64,000 nt of DNA from Endosaccharibacter trunci (lineage in GTDB: Bacteria > Pseudomonadota > Alphaproteobacteria > Acetobacterales > Acetobacteraceae). The notes under the pieces were generated by a model, which made no database searches, was not told the DNA's origin, and was given only the letters and a program-made list of their open reading frames with translations. Positions 7,980 through 17,533 of the stretch are shown here, piece by piece (within the stretch, counting starts at the first letter, position 1; each line of letters opens with the position of its first letter). The stretch covers positions 283,918 to 347,917 of the forward strand of contig JAMSKV010000002.1 of the NCBI GenBank assembly GCA_024515975.1, written 5' to 3'. A program made the position numbers and the translations under genes.

Positions 7980-10900
7980 GCAAATTCAACCTGTCCGCGC
8001 TCGCGGTGCGCGAGCGGGCGATCACCCTGTTCCTGATTGTCGCGCTGGTTGCGATCGGTGTGTTTTCCTATGTCAACCTCGGCCGGGCCGAGGACCCTCC
8101 CTTCACCGTGAAGACCTTTACGGTCGTGGCGCTGTGGCCCGGTGCCACCGCGCAGGAGATGCAAGACCTCGTCGCCGATCCGCTGGAGAAGCGCATGCAG
8201 GAGTTGCGTTGGTACGACCGGGTAGAGACCTACACGCGGCCTGGTCTCGCGGCGCTCTCGGTGACGTTGAAAGATACGATCCCGCCGCGCGACGTGCCGG
8301 AGCAATTCTATCAAGCCCGCAAGAAGCTCGGCGATACGGCACATCTGCTTCCGGCTGGTGTTCAGGGCCCGTTCATTAACGATGAATACTCAGACGTAGT
8401 CTTTTCCGTCTATGCGTTGGACGGTCAGGGAGTACCCGAACGCCAACTGGTCCGGCTCGCGGAATCGGTACGGCAGCGGCTGTTGCACGTTCCAGGCGTG
8501 AGGAAGGTCGACATCATGGGCGAGCGGCCCGAACGGGTTTTCGTCGAATTCAACTATGCGCGCCTCGCCACTCTCGGCGTCGCGCCGAGCGACGTCTTCA
8601 GCGCGCTATCACGGCAGAACGACGTGACCCCGGCGGGATCGATCGACACCACCGGTCCGCAGGTGTTCGTGCGGCTCGACGGCGCGCTCGACGATCTGCA
8701 GAAGATCCGTGACACGCCGATCGTTGCGGGTGGCCGGGCGCTGCGCCTGTCGGACATTGCCACCGTCAGTCGCGGCTACGAGGATCCGCCGACCCTGCTG
8801 GTGCGACACAATGGGCGGCCCGCCTTGGTGCTGAACGTCGTGCGGACTGAAAACTGGAACGGATTGAAGCTTGGCCAGGCCTTGAACGCCGAGGAAAATA
8901 GCATCCAGGCGACGCTGCCGGCCGGCGTGCGACTCACCAAGGTAATCGACCAGGCGGCGATCATCAGAGCCGCCATCGACGAGTTCATGTTCAAATTCTT
9001 CGTCGCCCTGGTGATCGTCCTGGGGGTGAGCCTGCTGACCCTCGGCTGGCGGGTGGGCATCGTGGTCGCAGCGGCGGTGCCGCTCACGCTGGCCATCGTG
9101 CTCGCCATCATGCTGCTGACCGGGCGCGAGTTGGACCGTATCACGTTGGGTGCGCTGATCATTTCGCTCGGGTTGCTCGTCGACGATGCGATCATCGCCG
9201 TGGAGATCATGGTCGTGAAGCTCGAGGAGGGGGCCACGCGGGTAGCCGCGGCGTCCTATGCCTGGAGCCATACGGCGGCGCCGATGCTGGCCGGGACGCT
9301 GGTGACCGTGGCCGGCTTCCTTCCGGTCGGCTTCGCCCGAAGCACGGCCGGCGAATATGCCGGCAATATCTTCTGGATCGTCGCCTTTGCTCTCGTCACT
9401 TCCTGGATCGTCGCGGTAGTGTTCACGCCCTATCTGGGGGTCAGGCTGCTGCCGGCGTTCAAGCCAATCGCGGGGGGCACGCATGGTCAGATCTATGCGA
9501 GTCCCTCCTACAATCGCCTGCGCGGGATCGTGCGGTGGTCCATTCGCTACAAGTTCCTCGTGGCCGCCGCGGTCGTGATGCTGTTTGTGACGGCGGTGCC
9601 TGGGCTGGGCCTGGTGAAGCAACAATTCTTCCCGAGTTCAGACCGCTCCGAGGTGCTGGTCGAGGTGCAGATGCCGGAAGGTACCAGCATCGAGGTCACC
9701 AGCCGCGTCTCGGACAGGATCATGGCATGGCTGAAAGACCAGCCCGAGACCAAGGACGTAACCGCTTATGTCGGCGGCGGCGCACCGCGCTTCTTCCTTG
9801 CCTATAACCCCGAGCTGCCGGATCCCTCGTTCGCCAAGATGGTTGTCGTGACGCCGAACGATGGCGCGCGCGATCGGCTCGAACTGGATCTGCGCCGGCG
9901 TATCGCAGAGGGGCTGGCGCCAGAAGCCCGGGTGCGGGTGACGCAATTCGTGTTCGGGCCTTACAGCCATTTTCCCGTCATGTTCAGGGTCATGGGCCCC
10001 GATCCGGACGTGCTACGCCGCATCGCCGCCCAGGTGGCCGCCGCCATGCGGGCCAATCCGCATACCCGCCAGGTCAACGCCGACTGGGGGGAGCGCGTGC
10101 CGACGGCGCATGTCGTCCTCGACCAGACCAGGCTGCAACTGATCGGCCTGTCACCGTCGGAAGCGGCAACACAGCTGCAATTCCTGCTGACCGGGGTCGC
10201 GATCACGCAGCTGCGCGAGGATATCCGCACGGTCGAGCTGATCGCCCGCAGTGCCGGCACGACGCGTCTCGATCCCGCGCAACTCGGCAGCCTCACCCTA
10301 ACCGGCCGTAACGGTGGCCTCTTGCCCTTGAGCCAGCTCGGGCATATCGAGATCCGCCCCGAGGAGCCGATCCTGCGGCGCCGCGACCGTATCCCGACCG
10401 TCACCGTGCAAAGCGATATCGACTCGGTCTCACAGCCGCCGGAAGTCTCGACCGAGGTAGAGCACGCGTTGACGGATGTCATCGCCCGGCTGCCGCCTGG
10501 CTACCGGATCGAACAGGGCGGCAGCATCGAGGAGGCCGGCAAGGCCAACCGCGCGCTGGTGCCCATCTTCCCGGTCATGCTGCTGGCGATCTTGCTGATC
10601 CTCGTCATCCAAACGCGATCGCTGGCAGCGATGGCGATGGTCGCCCTCACTGCGCCGCTGGGTCTGATCGGCACCGTGCCAACGCTGCTGATGTTCGGAC
10701 AGCCCTTCGGCTTCAATGCGATCCTCGGCCTGATCGGTCTGGCCGGGATCATCATGCGCAACACGCTGATCCTGATCGCCCAGATCCACGACAACCAGCG
10801 CGACGGTCTGGATCCGTTCCACGCAGTGGTGGAAGCCACGGTGCAGCGGTCTCGGCCGGTGTTGCTGACGGCGCTGGCGGCGGTGTTGGCGTTCGCCGAG

Positions 10901-11053
10901 CTGACGAGTTCGGTTTTCTGGGGCTCGATGGCATTCGTGCTGGTCGGCGGGACACTGGTCGGCACGGTGCTGGTGCTGGTGTTTCTGCCCGCGCTGTATG
11001 CGATCTGGTTCCGGGTGCAGGAGCCGCCGTCCACAGTGACGGAGATGCGCTGA
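7976..11053 (+). CDS. RND efflux pump inner-membrane permease (AcrB-like)
   Basis: 1025 residues, the usual RND length. Predicted layout is one N-terminal helix (about 15-32), a large periplasmic domain, a six-helix block (about 335-490), a second periplasmic domain and a last helix block (about 860-1015). Helix 4 contains GLLVDDAIIAVE with the adjacent Asp pair needed for proton relay in RND pumps. N-terminal text GRAEDPPFTVKT is typical of the subgroup found with lipoprotein adaptors in alphaproteobacteria. Substrates cannot be predicted. It lies between the adaptor and channel genes with 4-base and 1-base overlaps. Confidence 0.93.
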   Translation: MSKFNLSALAVRERAITLFLIVALVAIGVFSYVNLGRAEDPPFTVKTFTVVALWPGATAQEMQDLVADPLEKRMQELRWYDRVETYTRPGLAALSVTLKDTIPPRDVPEQFYQARKKLGDTAHLLPAGVQGPFINDEYSDVVFSVYALDGQGVPERQLVRLAESVRQRLLHVPGVRKVDIMGERPERVFVEFNYARLATLGVAPSDVFSALSRQNDVTPAGSIDTTGPQVFVRLDGALDDLQKIRDTPIVAGGRALRLSDIATVSRGYEDPPTLLVRHNGRPALVLNVVRTENWNGLKLGQALNAEENSIQATLPAGVRLTKVIDQAAIIRAAIDEFMFKFFVALVIVLGVSLLTLGWRVGIVVAAAVPLTLAIVLAIMLLTGRELDRITLGALIISLGLLVDDAIIAVEIMVVKLEEGATRVAAASYAWSHTAAPMLAGTLVTVAGFLPVGFARSTAGEYAGNIFWIVAFALVTSWIVAVVFTPYLGVRLLPAFKPIAGGTHGQIYASPSYNRLRGIVRWSIRYKFLVAAAVVMLFVTAVPGLGLVKQQFFPSSDRSEVLVEVQMPEGTSIEVTSRVSDRIMAWLKDQPETKDVTAYVGGGAPRFFLAYNPELPDPSFAKMVVVTPNDGARDRLELDLRRRIAEGLAPEARVRVTQFVFGPYSHFPVMFRVMGPDPDVLRRIAAQVAAAMRANPHTRQVNADWGERVPTAHVVLDQTRLQLIGLSPSEAATQLQFLLTGVAITQLREDIRTVELIARSAGTTRLDPAQLGSLTLTGRNGGLLPLSQLGHIEIRPEEPILRRRDRIPTVTVQSDIDSVSQPPEVSTEVEHALTDVIARLPPGYRIEQGGSIEEAGKANRALVPIFPVMLLAILLILVIQTRSLAAMAMVALTAPLGLIGTVPTLLMFGQPFGFNAILGLIGLAGIIMRNTLILIAQIHDNQRDGLDPFHAVVEATVQRSRPVLLTALAAVLAFAELTSSVFWGSMAFVLVGGTLVGTVLVLVFLPALYAIWFRVQEPPSTVTEMR

Positions 11054-12504
11054 TGATCGCCCACCGCCAGAATCTGACTCTGTCGTGCGGGCGCCGCCGG
11101 CACTTGCTGCTCGCGGCCTGTTTGGCGCTGGCCGGCTGCGAGGTCGGACCGGACTACCGGCCTCCGGCGACGGCAGTTGCCCCGTTCCACAACGCCCCGG
11201 CGGTCATGGCGGCCCAGCACGGCTTGCCACCTGCGCTTGACACATGGTGGCGGGCATTCAACGACCCGATACTGGACGGTCTGCTGCAACGCGCGCTGGC
11301 GCAGAATCTCGATCTGCAGGCCGCACTCGCGCGTGAGCGCCAGGCACAGGCCGCCGCGCTGGGCGCCGGCGCGCAGATGCTGCCGACAATCGATGCCAGC
11401 GCGACCGGGACTGCGCTTCGGCAATCGCTGACGACCCAGATCGGCCGTGTCGGGCGCAGTTTTCCGGGTTACAATCGAGATCAGCGCGACTACAATGTTG
11501 GTCTTGCCGCGAGCTGGGAGATCGACCTGGCCGGCGGTCTGCGTCGCGGCGCGGAGGCAGCCGATGCCGAGGCGCAGGCTGCGCAGGCCGAGTGGGCCGG
11601 AACGCGGATTATGGTCGTGGCCGATGTGGCAGACGCCTATTTTCAGATCCGCCGAGACCAGGCGCGCATCGCCGTAACCCGTCAACAGATCGCAACCGAC
11701 TCCCATCTCCTGATGCTGGTGCGCCAGCTCCGCGGGCGCGGATTGGCGGATGAGCGTCAGCTATCGCAGGCCGAAGCCGTGCTCGAACAGGCGCAGGCGA
11801 GCCTGCCGCCGCTCGAGATTTCCCTTGAGGCGCAACTCAATCGTCTCGACGTCTTGCTGGGAGCGCAGCCCGGCACATACGCCGCACAACTGGCGTCCCC
11901 GAGGCCGATTCCGGTCATACCTGCGATCATTTCCGATGACCGGCCTGTCGATTTCCTGCGCCGCCGGCCAGATATCATTGCCGCCGAGCGTCACCTGGCG
12001 GCGTCCAATGCGCGGATCGGTGTGGCGCTTGCAGATTATTATCCAAAACTCTCGCTGTCCGGTCTGCTCGGCTTCGAGAGCCTGAGCGCCAATCGGCTGT
12101 TCACGGCTGCGTCGTTCCAGCCGATTGCGACAGGCGCTTTGCGCTGGCGACTCTTCGACTTCGGAAAAGTCGATGCCGAAGTCGGCCAGGCGCGGGGTGC
12201 CCATGCGGAGGCTCTGGCACAATACCGTGAAGCTGTCCTTCGTGCGGCCGAGGATGTCGAGGACGCACTCAAGACGCTGCTCGAACTGGAGAAACAACAG
12301 ACGCGGCTCGAGGCGGAAGTCAATGCGCTACAGCGCACGCGCGATCTATCGCAGCAGGCATATGTCGCTGGATCGATTCCGCTGACGGATGTGCTGGATG
12401 CCGACAGGCAACTGCTCGATGCCCGCGACAACCTTGCTCAGAACAAGGGCGATGCTGCCCGAGCAGCGGCGCGTGCATTCCGGGCCCTGGGTGGTGGCTG
12501 GTGA
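11053..12504 (+). CDS. RND outer-membrane factor lipoprotein (NodT/OprM family)
   Basis: 483 residues with a lipoprotein signal (LALAGCEVGPDYRPP; Cys about 25), followed by two OEP repeats rich in Ala/Gln/Arg that form the trimeric channel. The motif WWRAFNDP and the RRPDIIAAERHLAASNARIG segment are hallmarks of the NodT branch. It completes the tripartite pump with the two preceding genes. The start ATG shares the A of the pump stop codon (TGATG), and its own end overlaps the AraC-type gene by 4 bases, so all four are likely one transcript. Confidence 0.92.
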   Translation: MIAHRQNLTLSCGRRRHLLLAACLALAGCEVGPDYRPPATAVAPFHNAPAVMAAQHGLPPALDTWWRAFNDPILDGLLQRALAQNLDLQAALARERQAQAAALGAGAQMLPTIDASATGTALRQSLTTQIGRVGRSFPGYNRDQRDYNVGLAASWEIDLAGGLRRGAEAADAEAQAAQAEWAGTRIMVVADVADAYFQIRRDQARIAVTRQQIATDSHLLMLVRQLRGRGLADERQLSQAEAVLEQAQASLPPLEISLEAQLNRLDVLLGAQPGTYAAQLASPRPIPVIPAIISDDRPVDFLRRRPDIIAAERHLAASNARIGVALADYYPKLSLSGLLGFESLSANRLFTAASFQPIATGALRWRLFDFGKVDAEVGQARGAHAEALAQYREAVLRAAEDVEDALKTLLELEKQQTRLEAEVNALQRTRDLSQQAYVAGSIPLTDVLDADRQLLDARDNLAQNKGDAARAAARAFRALGGGW

Positions 12505-13454
12505 CACAGCGATTGAGCCGCCGCGGTGACCTGACCGCAGGACAGCCTGTTCCGGACGTCGCCGGTCGCCATCAGCGGCCCGGGGGGCCAATGCTCTTGG
12601 CGAATATCACGCCCCAGGCCGGCCCGATTGTCATTTCACGGCTGGTGCACGCTCGACCGACACCGGATCTGATCCTGGCGACGCATCCCGAAGACGCCCT
12701 CGAGTTCCACATTCCATTGGTCGAGAATCGCCATCCCGATCTTCGCTATGGAGAGAAGCGGGTTGCTGCCGGAGGTGCTTGCCGACCGGGCTGGAGCTAC
12801 CTCGTGGATCTCAATGCCGGACCGACCCTTCGGCTCGATCAGCCTCTCGACCATGTCTGCGTGTATATGTCACGCGCCACGCTGAACGCCTTGGCCTATG
12901 AAAACGGGCGTCGCCGCGTTCGGGATATCGCGCAACCATCCTTCGGTGCGCCCGACCCCGTGATGTTCCACCTCGCACAGACATTGTTGCCTGCTCTGGC
13001 GTCACCGGAGACGGCGAGCCGTCTGTTCGTCGAATATGTCTCTCTTGCTTTCTACGAGCACATCATCGCCACTTACGGCTCGCTCGCCGCAGCTGGACGT
13101 CGACGCAGGGCTTCGCTGACATCATGGCAGGTGCGTCGGGTGACTGATTGTGCCGAGGCGACTCTCGCGGCAAGCCCTTCGATTGCCGACCTCGCACGTG
13201 AATGCAATCTGTCGGCGAGCCATTTCTCTTCAGCCTTCAGGCACACCTTTGGAGTTACGCCTCATCAATGGTTGCTGAAACGAAGAGTTGAACGTGCGAA
13301 GACCATGCTGCGCAACACAGAAGCGAGTCTGGCGTCGATCGCTTCCGATTGTGGGTTTTCCGATCAAAGTCATTTCTCGCGCGTCTTTGCTCGCTTCGAG
13401 CACGATACTCCAAGCGATTGGCGACGTCGTCATCATCCGCTTGGAAAAGGATGA
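12501..13454 (+). CDS. AraC-family transcriptional regulator
   Basis: 317 residues from a GTG overlapping the stop of the channel gene (GTGA). The C-terminal 100 residues form the double HTH: SIADLARECNLSASHFSSAF for the first and SLASIASDCGFSDQSHFSRV for the second, with the PHQWLLKRRVERAKTML linker usual for AraC. The N-terminal domain is the ligand-sensing part of the type seen in regulators that sit with dehydrogenase operons. Located at the 3' end of the efflux operon it may give feedback control, complementing the TetR gene at the other end. Its 3' flank is interrupted by an IS element. Confidence 0.88.
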   Translation: MTQRLSRRGDLTAGQPVPDVAGRHQRPGGPMLLANITPQAGPIVISRLVHARPTPDLILATHPEDALEFHIPLVENRHPDLRYGEKRVAAGGACRPGWSYLVDLNAGPTLRLDQPLDHVCVYMSRATLNALAYENGRRRVRDIAQPSFGAPDPVMFHLAQTLLPALASPETASRLFVEYVSLAFYEHIIATYGSLAAAGRRRRASLTSWQVRRVTDCAEATLAASPSIADLARECNLSASHFSSAFRHTFGVTPHQWLLKRRVERAKTMLRNTEASLASIASDCGFSDQSHFSRVFARFEHDTPSDWRRRHHPLGKG

Positions 13455-13511
13455 CGGCTCGATACGGATTTCCTCGATCGTGGCTATTGCCATGCGGGTT
13501 TTATATACTAG

Positions 13512-14355
13512 GTTGAGAACCTGATCAGCCTATTGATATTTATACGCCACTCTGATTCCCTTGGGTTTATTGGAGGGAGACAGGTATGAGCGATCCGGAC
13601 TGGTTGAGTGATGAGGCGTGGGGGGCTCTGGAGCCTCATCTGCCAAAGAACCGGCCGGGTGCGCCGCGTGTCGACGACCGCCGCGTCATCAGCGGCATCC
13701 TGCACGTGCTGCGTTCGGGGTGCCGGTGGAAGGATTGTCCGCCCGAGTTCGGGCCTGCAACGACGATCTACAATCGCTACAACCGATGGAGCGCGCAGGG
13801 CCTGTGGCACAAGCTGTTCGCCCGATTGGCGGCGGCCGGAAACATCCCGGACGAGTTGAGCATCGACGGCACGCATGCGAAGGCCCATCGCTCTGCGGCT
13901 GGGTCAAAAAAGGGGAGTAGGCGCAGGCGATCGGCCGGTCACGGGGTGGACGGACAAGCAAGATCCACGCTTTGGCCCACGCTGAAGGCTAGCCGATTGC
14001 CTTTGTCCTGACACCCGGAAATGTCGCAGACATTAGCGTTGCAGCCACACTGCTCGAAGATGTCCCCCGCCAACTCGCCCGTTGGCCGACAAGGCTTATG
14101 ACGCTGATCACCTCCGCAAGCAGCTCGAGGCGGCCGGAACAGAGGTCGTCATTCCTTCCAACGCAAGCCGACGTCACCCGTATCCACTCAACCGAGTCGC
14201 ATACCGGCGCCGTAATGTCATCGCGCGCATGGTCTGCCGCATGAAAGACTGGCGTCGGATCGCCACCCGCTACGACAGGCTCGCCAGAAACTACCTCTCA
14301 GCCATCGCGCTCGTCGCAACCAGCTGCTTTTGGTTGAGCTGATTGAGGCGGCAAC
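13512..14355 (+). mobile_element. IS5-family insertion sequence (IS427-like), defective
   Basis: An 844-bp element bounded by imperfect inverted repeats beginning GTTG at the left (GTTGAGAACCTGATCAGC) and the matching right end (reverse complement GTTGCCGCCTCAATCAGC; 11 of 18 identical). The bases CTAG flank both sides directly (13508-13511 and 14356-14359), which fits the YTAR target duplication of this IS5 subgroup. Its single transposase gene is broken. It inserted after the AraC-type gene and marks the end of the first accessory block. Confidence 0.85.
13586..14342 (+). pseudogene. IS5-family transposase, frameshifted
   Basis: The N-terminal 115 residues are intact (MSDPDWLSDEAWGALEPHL, WKDCPPEFGP, DELSIDGTHAKAHRSA with the first catalytic Asp). 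After a run of A and G near 13908-13918 the frame shifts: the continuation AQAIGRSRGGRTSKIHALA and LTPGNVADISVAATLL is in another frame and contains an in-frame TAG near 14000. A further shift near 14082 restores ADKAYDADHL (second Asp), and the C-terminal block MKDWRRIATRYDRLARNYLS is readable to 14342. At least two frameshifts and one stop make the protein non-functional. Confidence 0.85.
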
Positions 14356-14359
14356 CTAG

Positions 14360-14833
14360 AGGGCTATAGCGTAGAGATAGTTCTCATCGTCACCCGGCGC
14401 GGCGCCCGCTCTCCTTATGCCCGGCACCGGTTTGAAGAGTGGTTTGGCAATCCATGGCGATTGCCCCGATGTCGCACAATATTTCTGCTTCGGTCCGCGT
14501 TGTCTGTAAAAGAACGAAGAACATTTCGGGGAAAAGGCGATTCGCCGGAATTTTGCTTTTGCGGAGCCTCCTAGCTTGGCATTGGATCTTCGAGATACAG
14601 GCGCGAAGGGGATTCCGTCCGTCAGGTTCGCATGTTGGTGAGCTGCGGAACGTTTCCATAGCGGCATTCTCCAACGCTTTCGCAACGGCTGCCAAAGCGT
14701 GGCTGTCTTTCCGAATGCTTCACGACAACGGAACGGCCCCGCTGGTCAACCTTTTGCCAGGGAGGGAACGTTTGTGGAAACTGCCAAATCGCATCGACGC
14801 GCTTTGCATGATGAGATAGAGAGATATTGATCG
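14360..14833. other. no recognisable gene
   Basis: 474 bases between the IS element and the flavin oxidoreductase gene. Overlapping open frames exist on both strands (for example 14439-14819 plus and 14390-14695 minus) but neither translation matches a family I know and both lack convincing ribosome sites. The last part must carry the promoter of the gene at 14834. Confidence 0.5.
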
Positions 14834-15856
14834 ATGGGCAAGAATCTGGGCTTCCTCTCCTTCGGCCACTGGTCGCCCTCGCCGCAGTCGCAGGCGCGCT
14901 CCGCTGCCGACGTGCTGCTGCAATCGATCGAGCTCGCCGAAGCAGCCGAGCAGCTCGGCCTCGATGGCGCCTATTACCGCGTGCATCATTTCGCCCGCCA
15001 GCTCGCATCGCCGTTTCCGCTGCTCGCCGCCGTCGGTGCCAGGACCAAGCGCATCGAGATCGGCACCGGCGTGATCGACATGCGCTACGAGAACCCGTTC
15101 TACATGGCCGAGGATGCAGGCGCCGCCGACCTGATCTCCGGCGGGCGCCTCCAGCTCGGTCTCAGCCGCGGCTCGCCGGAACAGGTGATCGAAGGCTGGC
15201 GCCATTTCGGCTACGCGCCCGCCGAAGGGCAGAGCGATGCCGATATGGGACGGCAGCACGCCGAACTCTTCCTGGACCTCCTCCAGGGCAAAGGCTTCGC
15301 GCGGCCCAACCCGCGGCCGATGTTCCCCAACCCGCCCGGCCTGCTGCGTCTCGAACCGTTTTCCGAGGGCCTGCGCGAACGGATCTGGTGGGGCTCCGGC
15401 TCGGACGCGACCGCCATCTGGGCCGCGCGCATGGGCATGAACCTGCAAAGCTCGACCCTCAAGGACGACGAGACCGGCGAACCGTTCCACATCCAGCAGG
15501 CGCGTCAGATACGGGCCTATCGCCAGGCCTGGGCGGCGGCCGGACACGCTAGGACGCCGCGCGTCTCGGTCAGCCGTTCCATCTTCGCATTGGTGAACGA
15601 TCGCGACCGCGCCTATTTCGGCGGTCGGACAGATGTCGATCACGTCGGCATGCTGGACGAGACCACGCGCGCCATCTTCGGCCGCTCCTATGCCGCGGAG
15701 CCGGACGTGCTGGTGGAACAGCTTCGCCAGGACCAGGCGATCGCCGAGGCCGATACGTTGCTGCTGACCGTGCCGAACCAGCTCGGCGTCGCCTACAACG
15801 CACACGTGATCGAGGCGATCCTCCAGCATGTCGCGCCGGCGCTCGGCTGGCGCTGA
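14834..15856 (+). CDS. LLM-class flavin-dependent oxidoreductase
   Basis: 340 residues of the bacterial-luciferase-like fold. Visible features are LGFLSFGHWSP at the N-terminus, the strand-loop ELAEAAEQLGLDGAYYRVHHF, RIEIGTGVIDMRYENPFYMAEDA, and ISGGRLQLGLSRGSPEQV, all usual for FMNH2- or F420-binding members. Such enzymes are monooxygenases or reductases; the substrate is not evident. It is the first gene of the core region and is probably transcribed independently of the following SDR, which begins about 105 bases later. Confidence 0.85.
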   Translation: MGKNLGFLSFGHWSPSPQSQARSAADVLLQSIELAEAAEQLGLDGAYYRVHHFARQLASPFPLLAAVGARTKRIEIGTGVIDMRYENPFYMAEDAGAADLISGGRLQLGLSRGSPEQVIEGWRHFGYAPAEGQSDADMGRQHAELFLDLLQGKGFARPNPRPMFPNPPGLLRLEPFSEGLRERIWWGSGSDATAIWAARMGMNLQSSTLKDDETGEPFHIQQARQIRAYRQAWAAAGHARTPRVSVSRSIFALVNDRDRAYFGGRTDVDHVGMLDETTRAIFGRSYAAEPDVLVEQLRQDQAIAEADTLLLTVPNQLGVAYNAHVIEAILQHVAPALGWR

Positions 15857-15961
15857 GCACACGGCCCGGCGGCCGGGCGCGTTCACGGTTTCATGTTCCG
15901 GTCGAACCGTGGCCGCCACGCCCCGTTCGGCGCCGGAGACATGCCGAATGGAGCGCACGCC

Positions 15962-16837
15962 ATGACCACAGACCCGCGCACACGCTTTCCCGAACCGCCT
16001 TTCGCGGCGCAGTCGCAGGACTTTCCCGGTTTGTCGGCGAGAATGAAGCCGGAGCCGGATTCGGGCGAGCAGTCCTACAAGGGGTCCGGCAAGCTTGCAG
16101 GAAAAATCGCCCTGATCACGGGCGGCGATTCAGGCATCGGCCGTGCCGTCGCCATCGCCTATGCCCGCGAGGGCGCCGATGTGGCGATCTCCTATCTCGA
16201 GGAGGAAAGCGAGGATGCGCGCTACACCGAGCGTTTCGTCCGGGAGGCGGGTCGCGAATGCCTGCTGCTGCCAGGCGACATCGCCACCGTGGCCCAGTCC
16301 CACGCCATCGTCGCCCAGACGGTGGAACGGTTCGGTCGCCTCGACGTGCTGGTCAACAACGCCGCGTTCCAGGCGACACGGGCGTCGCTGGACGAGATCA
16401 GCGAGGAAGAATGGGACCGCACCTTCCAGGTGAACATCAACGCGATGTTCTACGTGACCAAGGCTGCGGCAAAGCATTTGAAGCCGGGATCGTCGATCGT
16501 CAACACGTCGTCCGTGAATTCGAAACATCCGATGCCGAGTCTGCTGGCCTATTCGGCGACAAAGGCTGCCATCGCGAATTTCACCGTCGGCCTCTCTCAG
16601 ATGCTGGCAGAGAAGGGTATCCGCGTGAACGCCGTGCTGCCGGGCCCGGTCTGGACACCGTTCATCGTCACCGGCATGGGCGAGGACAGCGTGGTCTCGT
16701 TCGGCGAGCAATCGGCCATGAGCCGCCCGGGCCAGCCGGCCGAGTTGGCCCCGGCCTACGTGCATCTGGCGGCGGATGAAAGCTCCTACACCACGGGTGC
16801 GCTGTATCCGGTCCATGGCGGCATGGCGATCTTCTGA
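15962..16837 (+). CDS. SDR-family oxidoreductase (YhdF/YghA-like)
   Basis: 291 residues. I chose the ATG at 15962, preceded by GGAGCGCACGCC, because TRFPEPPFAAQSQDFPGL and KPEPDSGEQSYKGSGKL make up the N-terminal extension typical of this SDR subgroup (YhdF, general stress protein 39, YghA). It has TGGDSGIG, NNAA in place of NNAG, an active-site YSATK with Ser, and the C-terminal SYTTGALYPVHGGMAIF. It is a cytosolic NAD(P)-dependent aldehyde or sugar reductase, often stress-induced. A small cupin gene follows 85 bases later. Confidence 0.85.
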   Translation: MTTDPRTRFPEPPFAAQSQDFPGLSARMKPEPDSGEQSYKGSGKLAGKIALITGGDSGIGRAVAIAYAREGADVAISYLEEESEDARYTERFVREAGRECLLLPGDIATVAQSHAIVAQTVERFGRLDVLVNNAAFQATRASLDEISEEEWDRTFQVNINAMFYVTKAAAKHLKPGSSIVNTSSVNSKHPMPSLLAYSATKAAIANFTVGLSQMLAEKGIRVNAVLPGPVWTPFIVTGMGEDSVVSFGEQSAMSRPGQPAELAPAYVHLAADESSYTTGALYPVHGGMAIF

Positions 16838-16922
16838 CGCCGGCTTTTCGTTGGTGGAGGAAGAGGATTTCTTTCTGAGAAGAAGACCCTTTCTCCCCCA
16901 ACCGGCAACGGAGCCCCCGCCC

Positions 16923-17387
16923 ATGATCGACCTGCGCGACCCGTCGCTCGACCCGCATGACGTCATCGCGGCGCTTCGGCTGCAACCGCACCCCGAAGGC
17001 GGCCATTTCCGTGAAACCTGGCGCGATGTCCCGCCGGACGGCAGCCGTGGCGCCTCGACGGCAATCCTGTTCCTGCTCGGCTTGGATGAACTCAGCGCGT
17101 GGCACCGCGTGGACGCCGACGAGCTGTGGTTTTGGCAGGCCGGTGGACCGCTTTCCCTGACGACCTCCCCCGATGGCCACGACGCGGAAGCACGGACCCT
17201 CGGCCCGGACGCCGGCCTCGGCCAGTATTTGCAAGCCGTCGTGCCGCGTCAGCACTGGCAATGCGCCGTGTCGCTCGGACGCTGGACCCTGGTCTCCTGC
17301 GTGGTCGCTCCGGCCTTTTCCTTCGAAGGTTTCGAGCTGGCTCCGCCCGGCTGGCGTCCGACGCCCCGGCCGAAAGGCGCGCGATAA
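16923..17387 (+). CDS. DUF985 cupin-domain protein
   Basis: 154 residues. It shows the DUF985 cupin signature: LRLQPHPEGGHFRETWRD, TAILFLLG, WHRVDADELWFWQAGGPL, LGPDAGLGQYLQAVVPRQHWQ and SCVVAPAFSFEGFELAPPGW. The single-domain beta-barrel family includes proteins of unknown function related to sugar epimerase-type cupins. Start is the ATG at 16923 after a run ending GGAGCCCCCGCC. It probably belongs to the same transcript as the preceding SDR. Confidence 0.85.
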   Translation: MIDLRDPSLDPHDVIAALRLQPHPEGGHFRETWRDVPPDGSRGASTAILFLLGLDELSAWHRVDADELWFWQAGGPLSLTTSPDGHDAEARTLGPDAGLGQYLQAVVPRQHWQCAVSLGRWTLVSCVVAPAFSFEGFELAPPGWRPTPRPKGAR

Positions 17388-17533
17388 CCTATCCGTTCGG
17401 TGCGACGCGACATGCCGGCAGGGCATCGGCATGTGGCGACCGAGAACCCGACGCTTTCCGAAGGATCGTCTCGGTTGATGTTGCCCGGGCGGGTATCGTC
17501 TGTCTTTCTGATCGAAAGCGTAAGGATTTCGGG

